This document shows, one piece after another, positions 1-11,199 of a stretch of 38,065 nt of DNA. Source of the DNA: Perkinsus olseni (Eukaryota > Perkinsozoa > Perkinsida); NCBI GenBank assembly GCA_013115125.1, contig JABANN010000335.1, positions 1 to 38,065 of the forward strand. Reading direction: 5' to 3'. Within the stretch, counting starts at the first letter, position 1. Each line of letters starts with the position of its first letter. A program made the position numbers and the translations under genes. The notes under the pieces were generated by a model. That model ran no database searches and had not been told where the DNA came from. It saw nothing but the letters and a program-made list of their open reading frames with translations.

Positions 1-319
1 CCCTATAGGGCGAAACGCTTGGATATCAATAGTAAGAAATGCAAGAGTAGAAGTGGAGCTCTTCTTGGTCACATGTCGTGCAGTCTATGCCGATCCTATC
101 ATCTCCAGTTTTCCAATGTTAAGCTTCCAGGTACGATGATTGGTACAAATTGCCAAGTACTGCTGCTGCTATTAGCAACTAAGTCCATCAGTTGGATGCT
201 GTGCCAACGGCTCTTCCAATACAGTAGCACCCTCTTGGACGCCACCGCTGCCGTCATTCTATTTACTATCTACTGTTAAGAAGCATGATTCAGGTTACGT
301 TGACGCTTCACTGTTATTA
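1..319. other. Upstream region of first RRM gene, no gene supported
   Basis: An 86-codon open frame lies on the plus strand (19-279), but it has no recognisable domain and no paralogue match in the two later RRM genes. I read this stretch as the 5' flank or 5' UTR of the first RRM gene. A 5' UTR intron is possible but cannot be shown. Confidence 0.3.
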
Positions 320-3035
320 ATGTTGCGTTCTCGGGGTGGGAGGATCATCAGCTGCCGAGTAATCTGTATGGTAGTGGATCCGCTTCCCGAATTGCGTGAT
401 GAACTCTTCTCATCTTCAGTACTGTCACCAGCCTCTTCCATGTCCGCATTCTCGAGGCCCGATGATCAGAGGCAGCAGCAGCAGCAACCCCCGGCCTTCC
501 ATAGTAGTCTGGCGTATGGCAATGCCGAGGATAGAAAGGTACAACTGGAGGGATGGAGGATGGGGCTTTCAGGGAGGCAAAGGAGACCCAAGATGATACT
601 GTTGCTATTGGTCGACGCTCCGATCCTGTCGTGATTTACTGTAGGGTCTTATGATCGCACTCTGTTGATCTGATCGTTGTGGTTTAGTACCACCTGTTTG
701 CTGCCTTGAGTAGTTGGGATGATCGTGTTAGCGTCGACAAGGCGAATCTTACGCCGCTACTGCTGTTGCTGTTCAGATCTTTATGGGCGGGCTGCCGCAA
801 GAGATCGATAAGCAGTACATTGATGCTTACTTCTCACAGTTTGGTGCGATAGAGGATTCCATAGTGATGATCGATCGTGCTACTGGACGGTCGCGAGGCT
901 TTGGTTTTATCACGTTCCTGCAGCCACAGGATATGGAGGTAGCGCTATAGCGACACAGGAAGCCCTACCCTCCTCCTTCTGTTCAGGCCTGCTTGGCGAA
1001 CGGTCCCCATGTTGTTATGGAGAAGGTTATTGATGTTAAGCGGGCTGCTGATGGCAAGAAGCAACACACACCTGCCAATGCTGGGCCAGTGTCACGAGGA
1101 AGGGGTATGACGATATCACGACCAGATCCGGATAGATACGGTACTACTCTGATGAGCTCGTCTGAGTGCCAGCCTACTGTTGTTGCCGTCTTCAGGTCAT
1201 TTTCATAGGCAAAGTGTCATGGATGATCACCCCGGTCAAGTAGTGGCTGATGATCCACGCAAAGTATTCATTGGTGGGATTCCAGTTAGTGGTGATAGAG
1301 GTAGTAGGGGTACCTGAGGCAGCAGCAGAATCATCGGGGTCTGGATAACCCTACATCTCCTTGATGTCGTAGATAAACTCATCGCCTTGTTATCCCGGTA
1401 TGGTAACGTAATTGACTGTGACATCATGTACGATAAAGAGACGGGCAGGAACAAGGGATTCGGCCGAGCGACCTTCTCGTCACCCGAGGAGGCTGCTGCT
1501 GCCATGAGGGGTGGGGAGAGGAATATGATAGATGCCAAATGTGTACGCAGCATTGCCGTCATTGCCAGTGGTGTATTCCTTGGTGATAGGTTGATATCAA
1601 GCCGCTATTGAGGCCATCGGATAGTCACAACAACAGTGCTCACGGCAGTCACCATCAACGCGATTATCAACGACGTGATTCCTTTACAAGGTAGCAGCAA
1701 TAGCTTTTGTGTGGGTAGTTGATGATCTAACCCTGCTCCTGCTCAGCGACCCTGCCGACGCCTCATGTAAACTGTTCCTGGGTGGTATTCCTCAATCTGC
1801 TGATGAAGGTAGTAATGACCTGGCTGCTGCTGTTATTATTATAACGGGGCTGCCTGTGTCCCTTCAGATAAGCTCGCCCATCATTTATCTCGGTATGGTA
1901 GAGTAGTAGATGTTAGAATATATCAAGACTTAGAGACAGGGCGACATAAGGGGTTCGGGTATGCAGTCATGGGTACTCCAATGGAGGCTCAGGCCGCGTG
2001 TAATGGTGGCAATAACAACTACATCGATGCTAAATGGGTGAGTACAGCGGTCACAACAACAGCAGCAGCGGTATGGCTCATCAGCATACTTGTACTGTCG
2101 TTAGGTCCAAATCAAGCCATTCTGTAGCCCTACTCCTCACGACCGTTATCCGCGCAATCCACAGCAGCAGCACACCCCTACCCCTCCTCCACCAGCGGGT
2201 GGTGCGCCCCCGCCCCCTCCTCCCCCACCTTCCAGTGTGAATGCTACGGGACTGCCTGTTGGCAGTAATACTCGCGGTGGTGTCTATCCGCCACCACCAT
2301 CACTGGGAGAACTAGCCAACTATGCTCGAGGATCGTATGTATCCTCTCGACCTCCCGTGAACTATCCAGTACCACCCTACCAACGACAACAACAGGATAA
2401 TTTCAGTACATCCCTGAATAGTAGCCCGTACCGCCCCCAACAACAGACGATGATGATGGCAGGGCCTGCACAATCACTACCACCGCCACGGCAACAGTCA
2501 GCTCAACCCTATCAGCAACAGCAGCCACAACAATCTCAAACGCCGCCATCAAGTACAGGAGGGAATACGATGATTATGTCAATGCAGTAATACTCACCAT
2601 GGCTCTTATGGATCTTTGACCGTCACCTTTAGGGATTACCACAACCCGTACATCCGCCACCAACAGCAGCAACAGGATAGTCGTACATCACCATCTAGTA
2701 TACAACAGACTGCCACTCCGACATCATACCCTCAACAACAACAGGCAATGTTCACCACCTTACCAGCACAAGGGACAGTTGCAGGGACGTATCCACCAGC
2801 CATGTATCCGATTAATCCTTCGGCAATGACGGCGGGCCCGGCGCGACCATCGGCCATTACTCCTACTGCTGCTGTTGGTCCTGCTATGACGTCACCTGGC
2901 ACTAGCCCTGGTGGGTATGCTTATCGAGGCTTCGTGGGGAATACCACATCACAGCCGTCGATCTACAACCCGATGTCAGCCTATCAACGTCCCACACACT
3001 ATGTTACAGGGACCCATAGGACTATGCCTTATTAG
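320..3035 (+). CDS. Three-RRM RNA-binding protein, paralogue A (hnRNP/Musashi-like)
   Basis: Predicted RNA-binding protein with three RRM domains and a Gln/Pro-rich tail; such proteins act in mRNA processing, localisation or translation. Deduced exons: 320-538, 777-938, 987-1140, 1196-1300, 1373-1542, 1590-1690, 1747-1808, 1868-2037, 2105-2586 and 2633-3035, giving 675 aa with all phases cons istent. RRM1 (exons 2-3) has RNP2 IFMGGL and RNP1 RGFGFITF. RRM2 (exons 4-6) has VFIGGI and KGFGRATF, with Arg where an aromatic normally stacks on RNA. RRM3 (exons 7-9) has LFLGGI and KGFGYAVM, with Met at the last aromatic position. The tail has several short Gln runs and ends ...HRTMPY. The start is uncertain: ATG 320 opens the frame, and ATG 440 is an in-frame alternative just before the Gln-rich leader. 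Intron 1 (238 nt) is long; the others are 46-72 nt. Family call is firm; the orthologue is not. Confidence 0.88.
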
Positions 3036-4217
3036 TGGTAATAGCGGGTAGCATGTAGCGATTTCGGCGTGCTTGACGGCGGCTATTCGGTGAGATAGAA
3101 CGTTACTTGTGTGCTTCATTACTACAATGCTTTCCAAGAAATAAGCATCATTTTGATGATCGCTCCGCCTCAGCTTTATAGGTGTGGCTAGTCTGCTGTT
3201 ACCATTTCGCATACAGGATAGTAGACGACGCTGTGTGACGCCATGAGAAAGTGATTGGCGGTATCATCAGCTTGTCGTTTGGGAGTGTTTGTCTTCCACA
3301 GGTCTTTTTCATCGGTATATGCCTCTAACGTATATAAGTTGATGGCTATAGACATGAATAGGGGTGATAGCTCAACAACAGCAGCAGCTCGCAACATCAT
3401 CGTTATTATTATCTTTTCCCATCATGGTAGCATATTCTATGAATATCTTCGCCGTGTATATGTAGTTCTAATGGTTTATGGTCATCATGAGGGTTATCAT
3501 TAAATAAGGTTTCTATGGGCGTGATATCTGTATTATTATTATGGTTACTATTGTATAGCATAAGAGCCGTCAGTAGTACTACCACTATTCCAACAGTAGC
3601 GTAGCGTTGAGAGTTTCTACATATTCATTAGGGTATAGTATCATCAGCATCAACAACAGCGAATGTATCAGGACTCCATCGCTATGCTGTCCCATCACCA
3701 TTGTAGCTCTAAATCCCTCATGTCAGCAAGAAAGGAGAGAATAGTTGGGCATGGTTTGGTATTGGGGATTATGCATAATAATGAAAGATAATTATAGTAT
3801 AAGTTTGAGCGCATAGGTACATTACGGGGTAAGGGTAGATTGTCGTTCGTGTGGTACTATCTTGGACGTTCCTGCCACCACGCTTTTTGAGGAATATACA
3901 CTTTGTATTGGTGCCATTCAGGTCAGTTCAAGGATCACGTCACTGCTGCTTGGGCTGGGCTGTTGCTGCTACCGCCTCGGTTGAGGATGTTCTCGGGCTG
4001 CTTCATTTCTTTTCATGATCTTTTTGGACCGCTTCCACCACGTCGGATATCTTTCCTTTTATTCACCGTTTACCCGTGTCTCCTTCGTCAGCACAGCTTT
4101 TGCCTCCGAATACTTGTTTGTTACAGTGAGTCTAATGGTGGTGGCCAATCACTCATCGACAGTCATGGCTTAGGCTGTTCTTTTTCTACTTCTTCTGCAA
4201 AATACCACTCCTTCAAG
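3036..4217. other. Intergenic region between RRM paralogues A and B
   Basis: About 1.2 kb with no supported gene. It is A/T-richer than the coding parts. It should hold the 3' end of paralogue A and the promoter/5' UTR of paralogue B. The frame of paralogue B's first exon stays open upstream to about 3903, with an in-frame ATG at 3987, so a longer N-terminus cannot be excluded. Confidence 0.4.
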
Positions 4218-4461
4218 ATGTTAGTTGCCTCGTCGTCCCCTACACCAACTTCAATGGTTATTGAGGATACGACAGCATTAGCGACAACTACGCCGGTAGA
4301 TGGCGACGCGGGGCTTGCCAACACTGCGGCTACTGCTGACGATGGTGATGGTCATTCACAAGCAGCAGAAGGGGAACGACGGAATACATGGTCGATCATG
4401 TCGGCACGAAACACTTCTAAGGAAAGACCCCATGCTGCATCAGAGACGCTGACTGAACAGC

Positions 4462-4498
<37 letters not shown>

Positions 4499-6220
4499 GC
4501 CGAGTGCGGGGAAATGCAGTACGTGTGTTGACCCTCCTGCCTCATCACCACAACCAGCAACACGTGCACCGTCGTCATCGCCAACACCACCCTCTCCATC
4601 ATCCACGTCATCATCATCATCGCCTAGTCCCCAAAAGAAGAAGAGTTTTCACCGTCATCATAGCCGTGATTATGATGGTGATTCCCCAATGCTAAAGATG
4701 GAGGAGCGGAAGGTACTACTGTCCTTTATACTATAGTTGCTATTATCGACATCTCAGTTGTTTCTCGGTGGCCTGCCCCCGAACTGCGATAAGCAGCAAC
4801 TAAGGGAATACTTTTCACAGTTTGGCGCGATAGAGGATTCTATAGTCATGATCGATCGTGCTACTGGACGATCGCGAGGCTTCGGTTTTATCACGTTCCT
4901 GCAGCCACAGGATATGGAGGTACTACCATACCGTCGGCGTTGCAGGGTTCGATGATGATGTTGTCTACTTATTCTTAGGTCTGCCTCGATCATATGCCCC
5001 ACGTGATTATGGATAAAACCATAGACGTTAAGAGAGCTGTCGAGGGCGGCCTTGGTCCCCGTGTCACTCGCCATCGACAACAGGGTAGTTATACCAGCAT
5101 GGGGATAGTCGCATTAGGAACGCCACTTCAGGGCCCATGAAAGCTGCTTGGACGAATAACGATAATATCTACTACTATGGGGGCAGTAGCAGCAGAGGCG
5201 GTGGTAGCTACAGGGGATACTCGGGAGGCAAGTGGAGTACATCATCATCGTACACCCTACCTTATCGAGTTCCCGATGATCCGAGTAAAGTTTTCATTGG
5301 AGGCCTACCAGCCTCCGCCGATGAAGGTAGTGATAGCCCTTGTAACAGGGTCCGCCACCACCTCCTACTACCCTCAGATAGTTTGACTGATATGCTTGGC
5401 CAATATGGTAACATAGTCGATTGTAATGTCATGTTTGACAGAGGCACTGGCCGTAACCGTGGCTTTGGTTATGCTACCTTTTCAACCCCTGCCGAGGCTA
5501 ATGCTGCTTGCCATGGTGGTGATAGCAATGTTATGGACGGCAAATGGGTGAGTACAGTATTGCGTCGATGGTAACTAGCATAGCTTAATAGTTCCGGACG
5601 TGTCACAATGATTGTTGCGTCGATGACATCAGGTGGAAGTGAAGCCCTGTACACGACTGGAGTTCCCTACTTCTACTCCTCCTCCTCCTACCACCACTAA
5701 TACGGAGACGTTCAAACCCACGTCGGGCGCTGTGTATGGGTCGTACCAGCAACAGCAGCAGCGGGGTGCTTATTCGACCCAGCAAGCACAGAAGCAACAA
5801 CAACAGCCGAAGTGAGCTTTCGTCGATCATCTGATGGTGGCCCACAGTCGTCTTTTCTCCAGGCTCTCTGACAACCCCTGCAAAGTCTTCCTTGGTGGCC
5901 TCCCTCAGTCAGCTGACCAAGGTAGCTATGCGACTGATTCACCTGCGATGCTTGTGGTGGTGGTGGTGGTGATGATGAATCATTGATGATGCTCAGATCG
6001 TGTTACCGAGCACCTATCCCAGTATGGGAATGTACTGGATGTTACCGTCATGTATGATCGGGACACTGGCCGGCATAGAGGTTTTGCATATGCAACGTTC
6101 TCCAACAACGAAGAGGCCCAGGCAGCAATCAATGGCAACAGCAATAACGTTATAGACGGCAAATGGGTAATAAGGCTTCAGGCGTGACCCTCCGTGAGAT
6201 GCCATCTGGGAGGAGCCTTT

Positions 6221-6284
<64 letters not shown>

Positions 6285-7858
6285 CGCGTCGGCAGCCTGT
6301 ATTATTGTAAGGTACAAGTGAAGCCCTCTTCCCGCAGTATGGAACATGTGGGTAAAGCCTTCCAAGTTACCCAACAGCAACAGCAGCAGGGTAGTGGCGG
6401 TGGTCATTACCGTAATGGTGCTAGTAGTAGCAGCAGCAATACTAGCCCTAGAACCGGTGCCTATTATCAATCACAACAACAACAACAACGCCACCAGCAG
6501 CAGCAACGTACATCACCCTCACCATCACCATACAGGCGACCGGGTGGCCGCTCCTCGGATACCTACACTACTGGGTAGGTATTACTCTTGCTGCTGCTTA
6601 TCCTCGTCCTAGCAATGCTTGATACTAGCCATCGATGCTGAAGGCCTATGAGGCTTCACCAGTCTCTCCGTGTGGTAGGTATACGTCGGGGAAGAGGCGG
6701 GACGATAAGCAAGAACGCACTCTTGTTGGCTACAGTCGTTATCAGAGTAGTCTAAGGCCTAAGGACCAGCCAGATCATCACGGTACATCGGATGCTGGCG
6801 ATGATGAAGATCAACAACAGCAGGAACAGCACGAGGCCCAGCCAGAACTAAGGCAGCAAGAGCCGCCGCCGCCGCAGCAGCAGCAGCAGCAGCTGTCGCC
6901 GCATAGACAAGAAGAAGAGGCAGTGGTTGAAGACCGAAAGTACTCGCAGCCCGAGCAACGAGTGGAGGATGCTGGCAATGAGCAGCAGCAGCCGCCGCTA
7001 CAGCAGCGACAGCAGCAGCAGTCTTTGGGGGGTCCTCAATATGAGCAGCCTACGCCCGACCAGGCCCTGCACCAACAACAACAGCACGGCTTGATGCAGC
7101 AGCCACAACCAGAGCAGCGGCAGCAGCAGCTGTCAACTCCGCCACCCGGTACGTTCATCCCACTCAACAACAGCCAACAGCAGCAGCAGCAGGCGACTCA
7201 AGGCTTTCCTCCACCTCCACCACCACAGTACGGCATGGTGATGACCACACCGCCAGCTTCTACCCCTCAACAGTAGGTAATGAATGCTCATACACTCCTC
7301 ACTCTTCTCGTGCTCAGGTCGATGATGCCTCCTCCTACTACTACTGGGCCAGTATACAGTGGTGGCCTACCCATGGGGACTGGGACGACTGCTAATACTG
7401 TTGCCTTCTATCAGCATCACCAAGGGTACAGAGCACCACCGACTTTCGTTCCGATGCCTCCACCTCCCCCTTCGTACCCACCACAACAAGCACCCCCACC
7501 TGGGATGATTCCAGCCTCCGCAGTTTTGTCACAGCAGCCGCCGCCGCCGCAGCATCAGTATCCGTTCAATCAGCAGCAGCAGCATATCACTTCACAGCAT
7601 GTGCAGCGGTTAACGCCGACGACGTCATTCCCCTGCCCCCCTGTCGCACCAATGTCCACCCCTCCGCCATCATCGTCGATGGGTGGAGGCGCCGGCTTTG
7701 GCTTCGTGCCCCCGATGGGGATGTTTGGTAGATTCCCTCCACAGTACATGCAGCAACAACAACAACAACAACAACAGGAACAGCAGCAGCAGCAACAGCA
7801 ACAGCAGTTCCAGCAGCAGCAGATGGCAGCCCAGCAGTATCGCTCTGGCCCTTACTAA
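4218..7858 (+). CDS. Three-RRM RNA-binding protein, paralogue B, long Gln/Pro-rich tail
   Basis: Largest of the three tandem paralogues. Deduced exons: 4218-4712, 4758-4919, 4979-5084, 5132-5326, 5378-5547, 5633-5811, 5863-5921, 5997-6166, 6312-6574, 6679-7272 and 7318-7858, giving 977 aa. The N-terminal 165 residues are low-complexity (Ser/Thr/Pro, a 14-Gln run) and end at EERK, exactly where RRM1 begins in all three copies. RRM1 has LFLGGL and RGFGFITF; RRM2 has VFIGGL and RGFGYATF; RRM3 has VFLGGL and RGFAYATF. All RNP aromatics are intact, unlike paralogue A. The roughly 490-residue C-terminal region is very rich in Gln and Pro, a prion-like composition typical of hnRNP proteins that form condensates. 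Intron 8 (6167-6311) contains an ATC microsatellite. The 51-nt intron 4 (5327-5377) has no stop and keeps frame if retained. The start at 4218 is a choice; an open frame extends upstream. Confidence 0.9.
4458..4500 (+). repeat. CAA/CAG trinucleotide run encoding poly-Gln
   Basis: A nearly pure run of CAA codons bounded by CAG codons encodes 14 consecutive glutamines in the N-terminal region of RRM paralogue B. It is likely length-polymorphic. The opposite strand reads as poly-Val or poly-Cys frames, which are shadows. Confidence 0.9.
6221..6284. repeat. (ATC)n microsatellite inside intron 8 of RRM paralogue B
   Basis: About 21 uninterrupted ATC units lie inside the 145-nt intron that separates the RRM3 exon from the Gln-rich tail exon. 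The length of this intron, compared with 67 nt in paralogue A and 57 nt in paralogue C, is largely explained by this expansion. Confidence 0.9.
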
Positions 7859-8320
7859 CCTTTCCTCACTTTGTATTATACCTCAGCAGATCGTGCTCAT
7901 TCTACTGCTACTACAACGCCAACCATGTCACCAGTAGCACGGATCCACGGTTGTTTACCAAGGTTTCATAAGAACCATCATAAGGCGATACCTTTGTCAT
8001 CATTGCTGTTGTTGTCCTTGTCGTTGTCCATTCTTTTCATTGGCTACCGCCGCTGCTGCCGCGGCTGCATTCGGGGAGCATCGGCATATAGACGACTGTT
8101 GTAGATGCTGGGGCTTTGGTGCTGCTTTAGCGTCGCCCTCCGCTGGCCCTCCTCCTCCTCATCATCACCATCGTCGTCGTCGTCGTCGTCCACTGTAACC
8201 ATTTCTTAACATCGTCATCATTGCGAGAAGTACACTACTACTGCTTGTGTTGGGCAAGGAGAGCATGCTAATACCATCAGCCCTCCTGCTGTAGGTGGCA
8301 TATTATTATCATCATCTTCT
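7859..8320. other. Intergenic region between RRM paralogues B and C
   Basis: About 460 nt with simple-sequence stretches (a GTC/CTC-rich segment near 8150-8195). No gene is supported. It should contain the terminator of paralogue B and the promoter of paralogue C. Confidence 0.4.
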
Positions 8321-10945
8321 ATGTCGTCATATCAACAACAACAACCCACGTCAACGACAGCAGATGACGGTGACGGTAATGATAATAACTGCAGCCTTCC
8401 TCCACCTGGATACGAGAGTTCGACCACAACGGACGCCCCTGTTCCTCTTCCCGGCACTACGACTGCAGTGCCGCCATTACCGCATGAGCCTCCCGTAGGC
8501 GATGCATCTAGTAGACAGGAGCGAAAGGTGAGTAGCAGCTGTACATCGCTACAACGCCACTACTGCCTTCTTCTGTCTGTAGTTGTTTGTGGGAGGCCTA
8601 CCATCAAGCTGCGATAAAGAACAATTTGATATGCATTTTGGTCAGTTTGGTAGCATAAAGGACTCTATAGTGATGACTGATAGAGTCACAGGCAGGACTA
8701 GAGGCTTTGGCTTCGTCACTTACACGACTCTCGATGCTACTGAGGTAGTAGCAATGAGCATGATATGGCTACTACAACGATTCCCTCTATCCTCCATCTC
8801 CCCTCAGTTATGCCTAGCAAGTGGCCCTCATGTACTGATGGACAAGATGGTCGATGTTAAGCGAGCTACGATACAAGGGCCGCCTCCGCCTCAACACTCT
8901 AACCGTGGTGGTGGTACGAGAGTCTTCCCTTACTCACCATACCAACCCTCAAACTTTTTACCTCAGATTTCATGTCTCCTCCCAGTGGTGGTATGTTTGG
9001 TGGCAGCGATGGTGGAAGGTAAGGCCTACTCCTTTTTATACTGCGTATATACTATGGTAGATATACTCCTAGTATGGGTAAAGGCCGGGGGCCCTCGATG
9101 TACGATGATGGTTATGGCGATATGTATCCTCCTGCTGCTGGGGGTCGTGTATCTATGCCCCCTCCCTCATCACCATTCAATGATGGTAGTGGGTATAACC
9201 CATGCAAGCTGTTCATTGGTGGTATACCATCAGACATGGATCAAGGTAAGTATCAGTAGCACTTGGACCTGTGACTGCTTATCCTCGTTTAGTACGACTG
9301 GATCAGTTCTTCTGTCGTTATGGGAATATAGTAGACTCGGTTGTGATGAAGGATAGGATAACTGGCAGACCTCGAGGCTTCGCCTACGTTACCTATTCAA
9401 CCCCTGAGGAGGCCCAAGCCGCTATGGATGCTGGTGATGCTAATGTTCTTGATGGCAAATGGGTAATAATAACAACAACGGATGAATGATAGGCAGTAGT
9501 ACGTGGACAGGAAGGCTCTTGCTGTGAATCATACAGCAGGTGGGATCATATAGCAATCAGGATACATTGGTATGATGGATACACTGCTATTGTCGATAAA
9601 TGTCATTACTAGCCACGTGAATGACTGCAGTAGAGTGTTCAGGAAACCTTGTGAACCCGAACCTCAGTCTGTGGTCTCTGGTGTGATGATAGGGTATTAT
9701 CAGGGTCGTCCGATAGTATTTTTCTTATTTCATCGTCGTCGTCGTCGTAGTGACCGTCGTCGTCTAGGTTGATGTTAAGATAGCTACTCGAGGTTCAAGT
9801 GCTCCAGGATCAGCATCATCACCATCGGGTCCGCCTCCAGGGTAGGTAGTTATCAACAACAATAACAACAACCATACTAGGATTACTTAGTACAGTCTAG
9901 ACTAGTTTATGTTACCCTCCCGTTATGAGCGTGATGCTTGTGCTACTTTGCTTCCCTTATGTCATTCACGACTGGTTATACTTTAGGTTCTCCCCTCTAC
10001 CCTTCCATCGTGGCAGTTCCGCTCCGATCGACACCGGCTCAGGCCCTGGGTAGTAACAGTAGTGCTATCATCACCATACGATGGTTGACACCCTTCAGAC
10101 CGCTACGACATTACCCTCAACCTCGATCATCATCAGGGCCCCCTCTGCCTGATGGTAGTGGTAGTGTTGCTGGAGATAATCCCTCTAAAGTCTTCATTGG
10201 TGGTGTACCAACCTCAGTCGATAATGGTAGTAGTACTGCAGTAGTGCTAAGCACCGTACCTCGATCATCATCATCATCATCAGGTCAATTACAAGAGGTA
10301 ATGTCACAGTATGGCAGTGTGGTAGACTGTATCATTATGACCGATCGTATGACTGGTCGTCCGAGAGGCTTCGCCTACTGCACCTATACCACTCCAGAGG
10401 AGGCTCAAGCAGCCTGTAATGGTGGCAGCAACAACTCTATCGATGGCCATTGGGTAGGATTGAGAACATCGAGGCAATCGTGAACCTCCACCTGTCATCA
10501 TCGTCATCAGCTTGATGTGAAACCGGCTACGAGAGATCCAGCCATCTGTGGTCCAGGGAGATCATCATCCAGGGGCGGACGACCACCAATGGACCATCAC
10601 GACCATAATCGTCATCAATTCGGGTAAGTGCATTACCGACAAAGCCAATGTGAGGTCTATGAGTAGATACCAAGCACGTGGTTTTGGATCTCCCTATGGC
10701 CAGTCAAGAGGCGAAGGCTCCTTTGGTCGTGATGGAAGGTAGTAGTGGGAACTTATCGTAACGATGATGACGACTATTCTATGCGTTGTGGATGTAGGTA
10801 TGACATGGCGTACAATAACCAGGGTATGTATCCCTACCCGCAGCAGTACCCTACTCGGACGCCTTACGGAATGCCACAACAACAGCAGACGTCTCCCTAT
10901 CCCCCACAACAACAGCAGCCACAGTATCGTGCTTCCCCATACTAG
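8321..10945 (+). CDS. Three-RRM RNA-binding protein, paralogue C
   Basis: Third tandem paralogue. Deduced exons: 8321-8527, 8583-8744, 8808-8913, 8967-9018, 9061-9245, 9293-9462, 9768-9841, 9987-10049, 10099-10226, 10284-10453, 10511-10623, 10667-10738 and 10798-10945, giving 549 aa. The start ATG 8321 gives a 69-residue leader ending QERK, matching the boundary of the other copies. RRM1 has LFVGGL and RGFGFVTY; RRM2 has LFIGGI and RGFAYVTY; RRM3 has VFIGGV and RGFAYCTY. The linkers are Gly/Ser/Pro-rich, and the short Tyr/Pro/Gln-rich C-terminus ends RASPY. Exons 2 (162 nt), 3 (106 nt), 6 and 10 (170 nt each) match paralogue B exactly in length and phase. The inter-RRM linkers are split by additional introns, the longest 305 nt (9463-9767). 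Likely role: sequence-specific mRNA binding. Confidence 0.9.
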
Positions 10946-11199
10946 AGAACTATCTAAGATGCAACCAATCACGTGTGTATTTTGATATCCCTTCCTGCAC
11001 TACTGTTTGCCCTCATCATCATCAACATCATCACTACTAATTGTAGTATTAGTAGCAGTAGTAGTCCTCTGTGGGGACCGAGTGTTTCTGTATTTCTCAC
11101 GTAATAACATATACGGCTTCACGGTCTTGCGTTCGGCTTCCCCTGTACAAGTAGTTCTCGCTCTCAGTTGTTCTCTCATCCCCCTCCAGCTCTCTTCCG

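Noticed and set aside
1-14. CTATAGGGCGA at the very start resembles a phage promoter/vector junction
   Set aside because: Only about 11 nt match and the following bases differ from common vectors; too short to call contamination.
3903-4217. N-terminal extension of RRM paralogue B
   Set aside because: The frame is open, but the translated sequence is hydrophobic and unlike the other paralogue leaders; ATG 4218 gives the expected low-complexity leader.
4352-4620. Opposite-strand poly-Val and poly-Cys reading frames
   Set aside because: They are shadows of the poly-Gln CAA run in the plus-strand exon.
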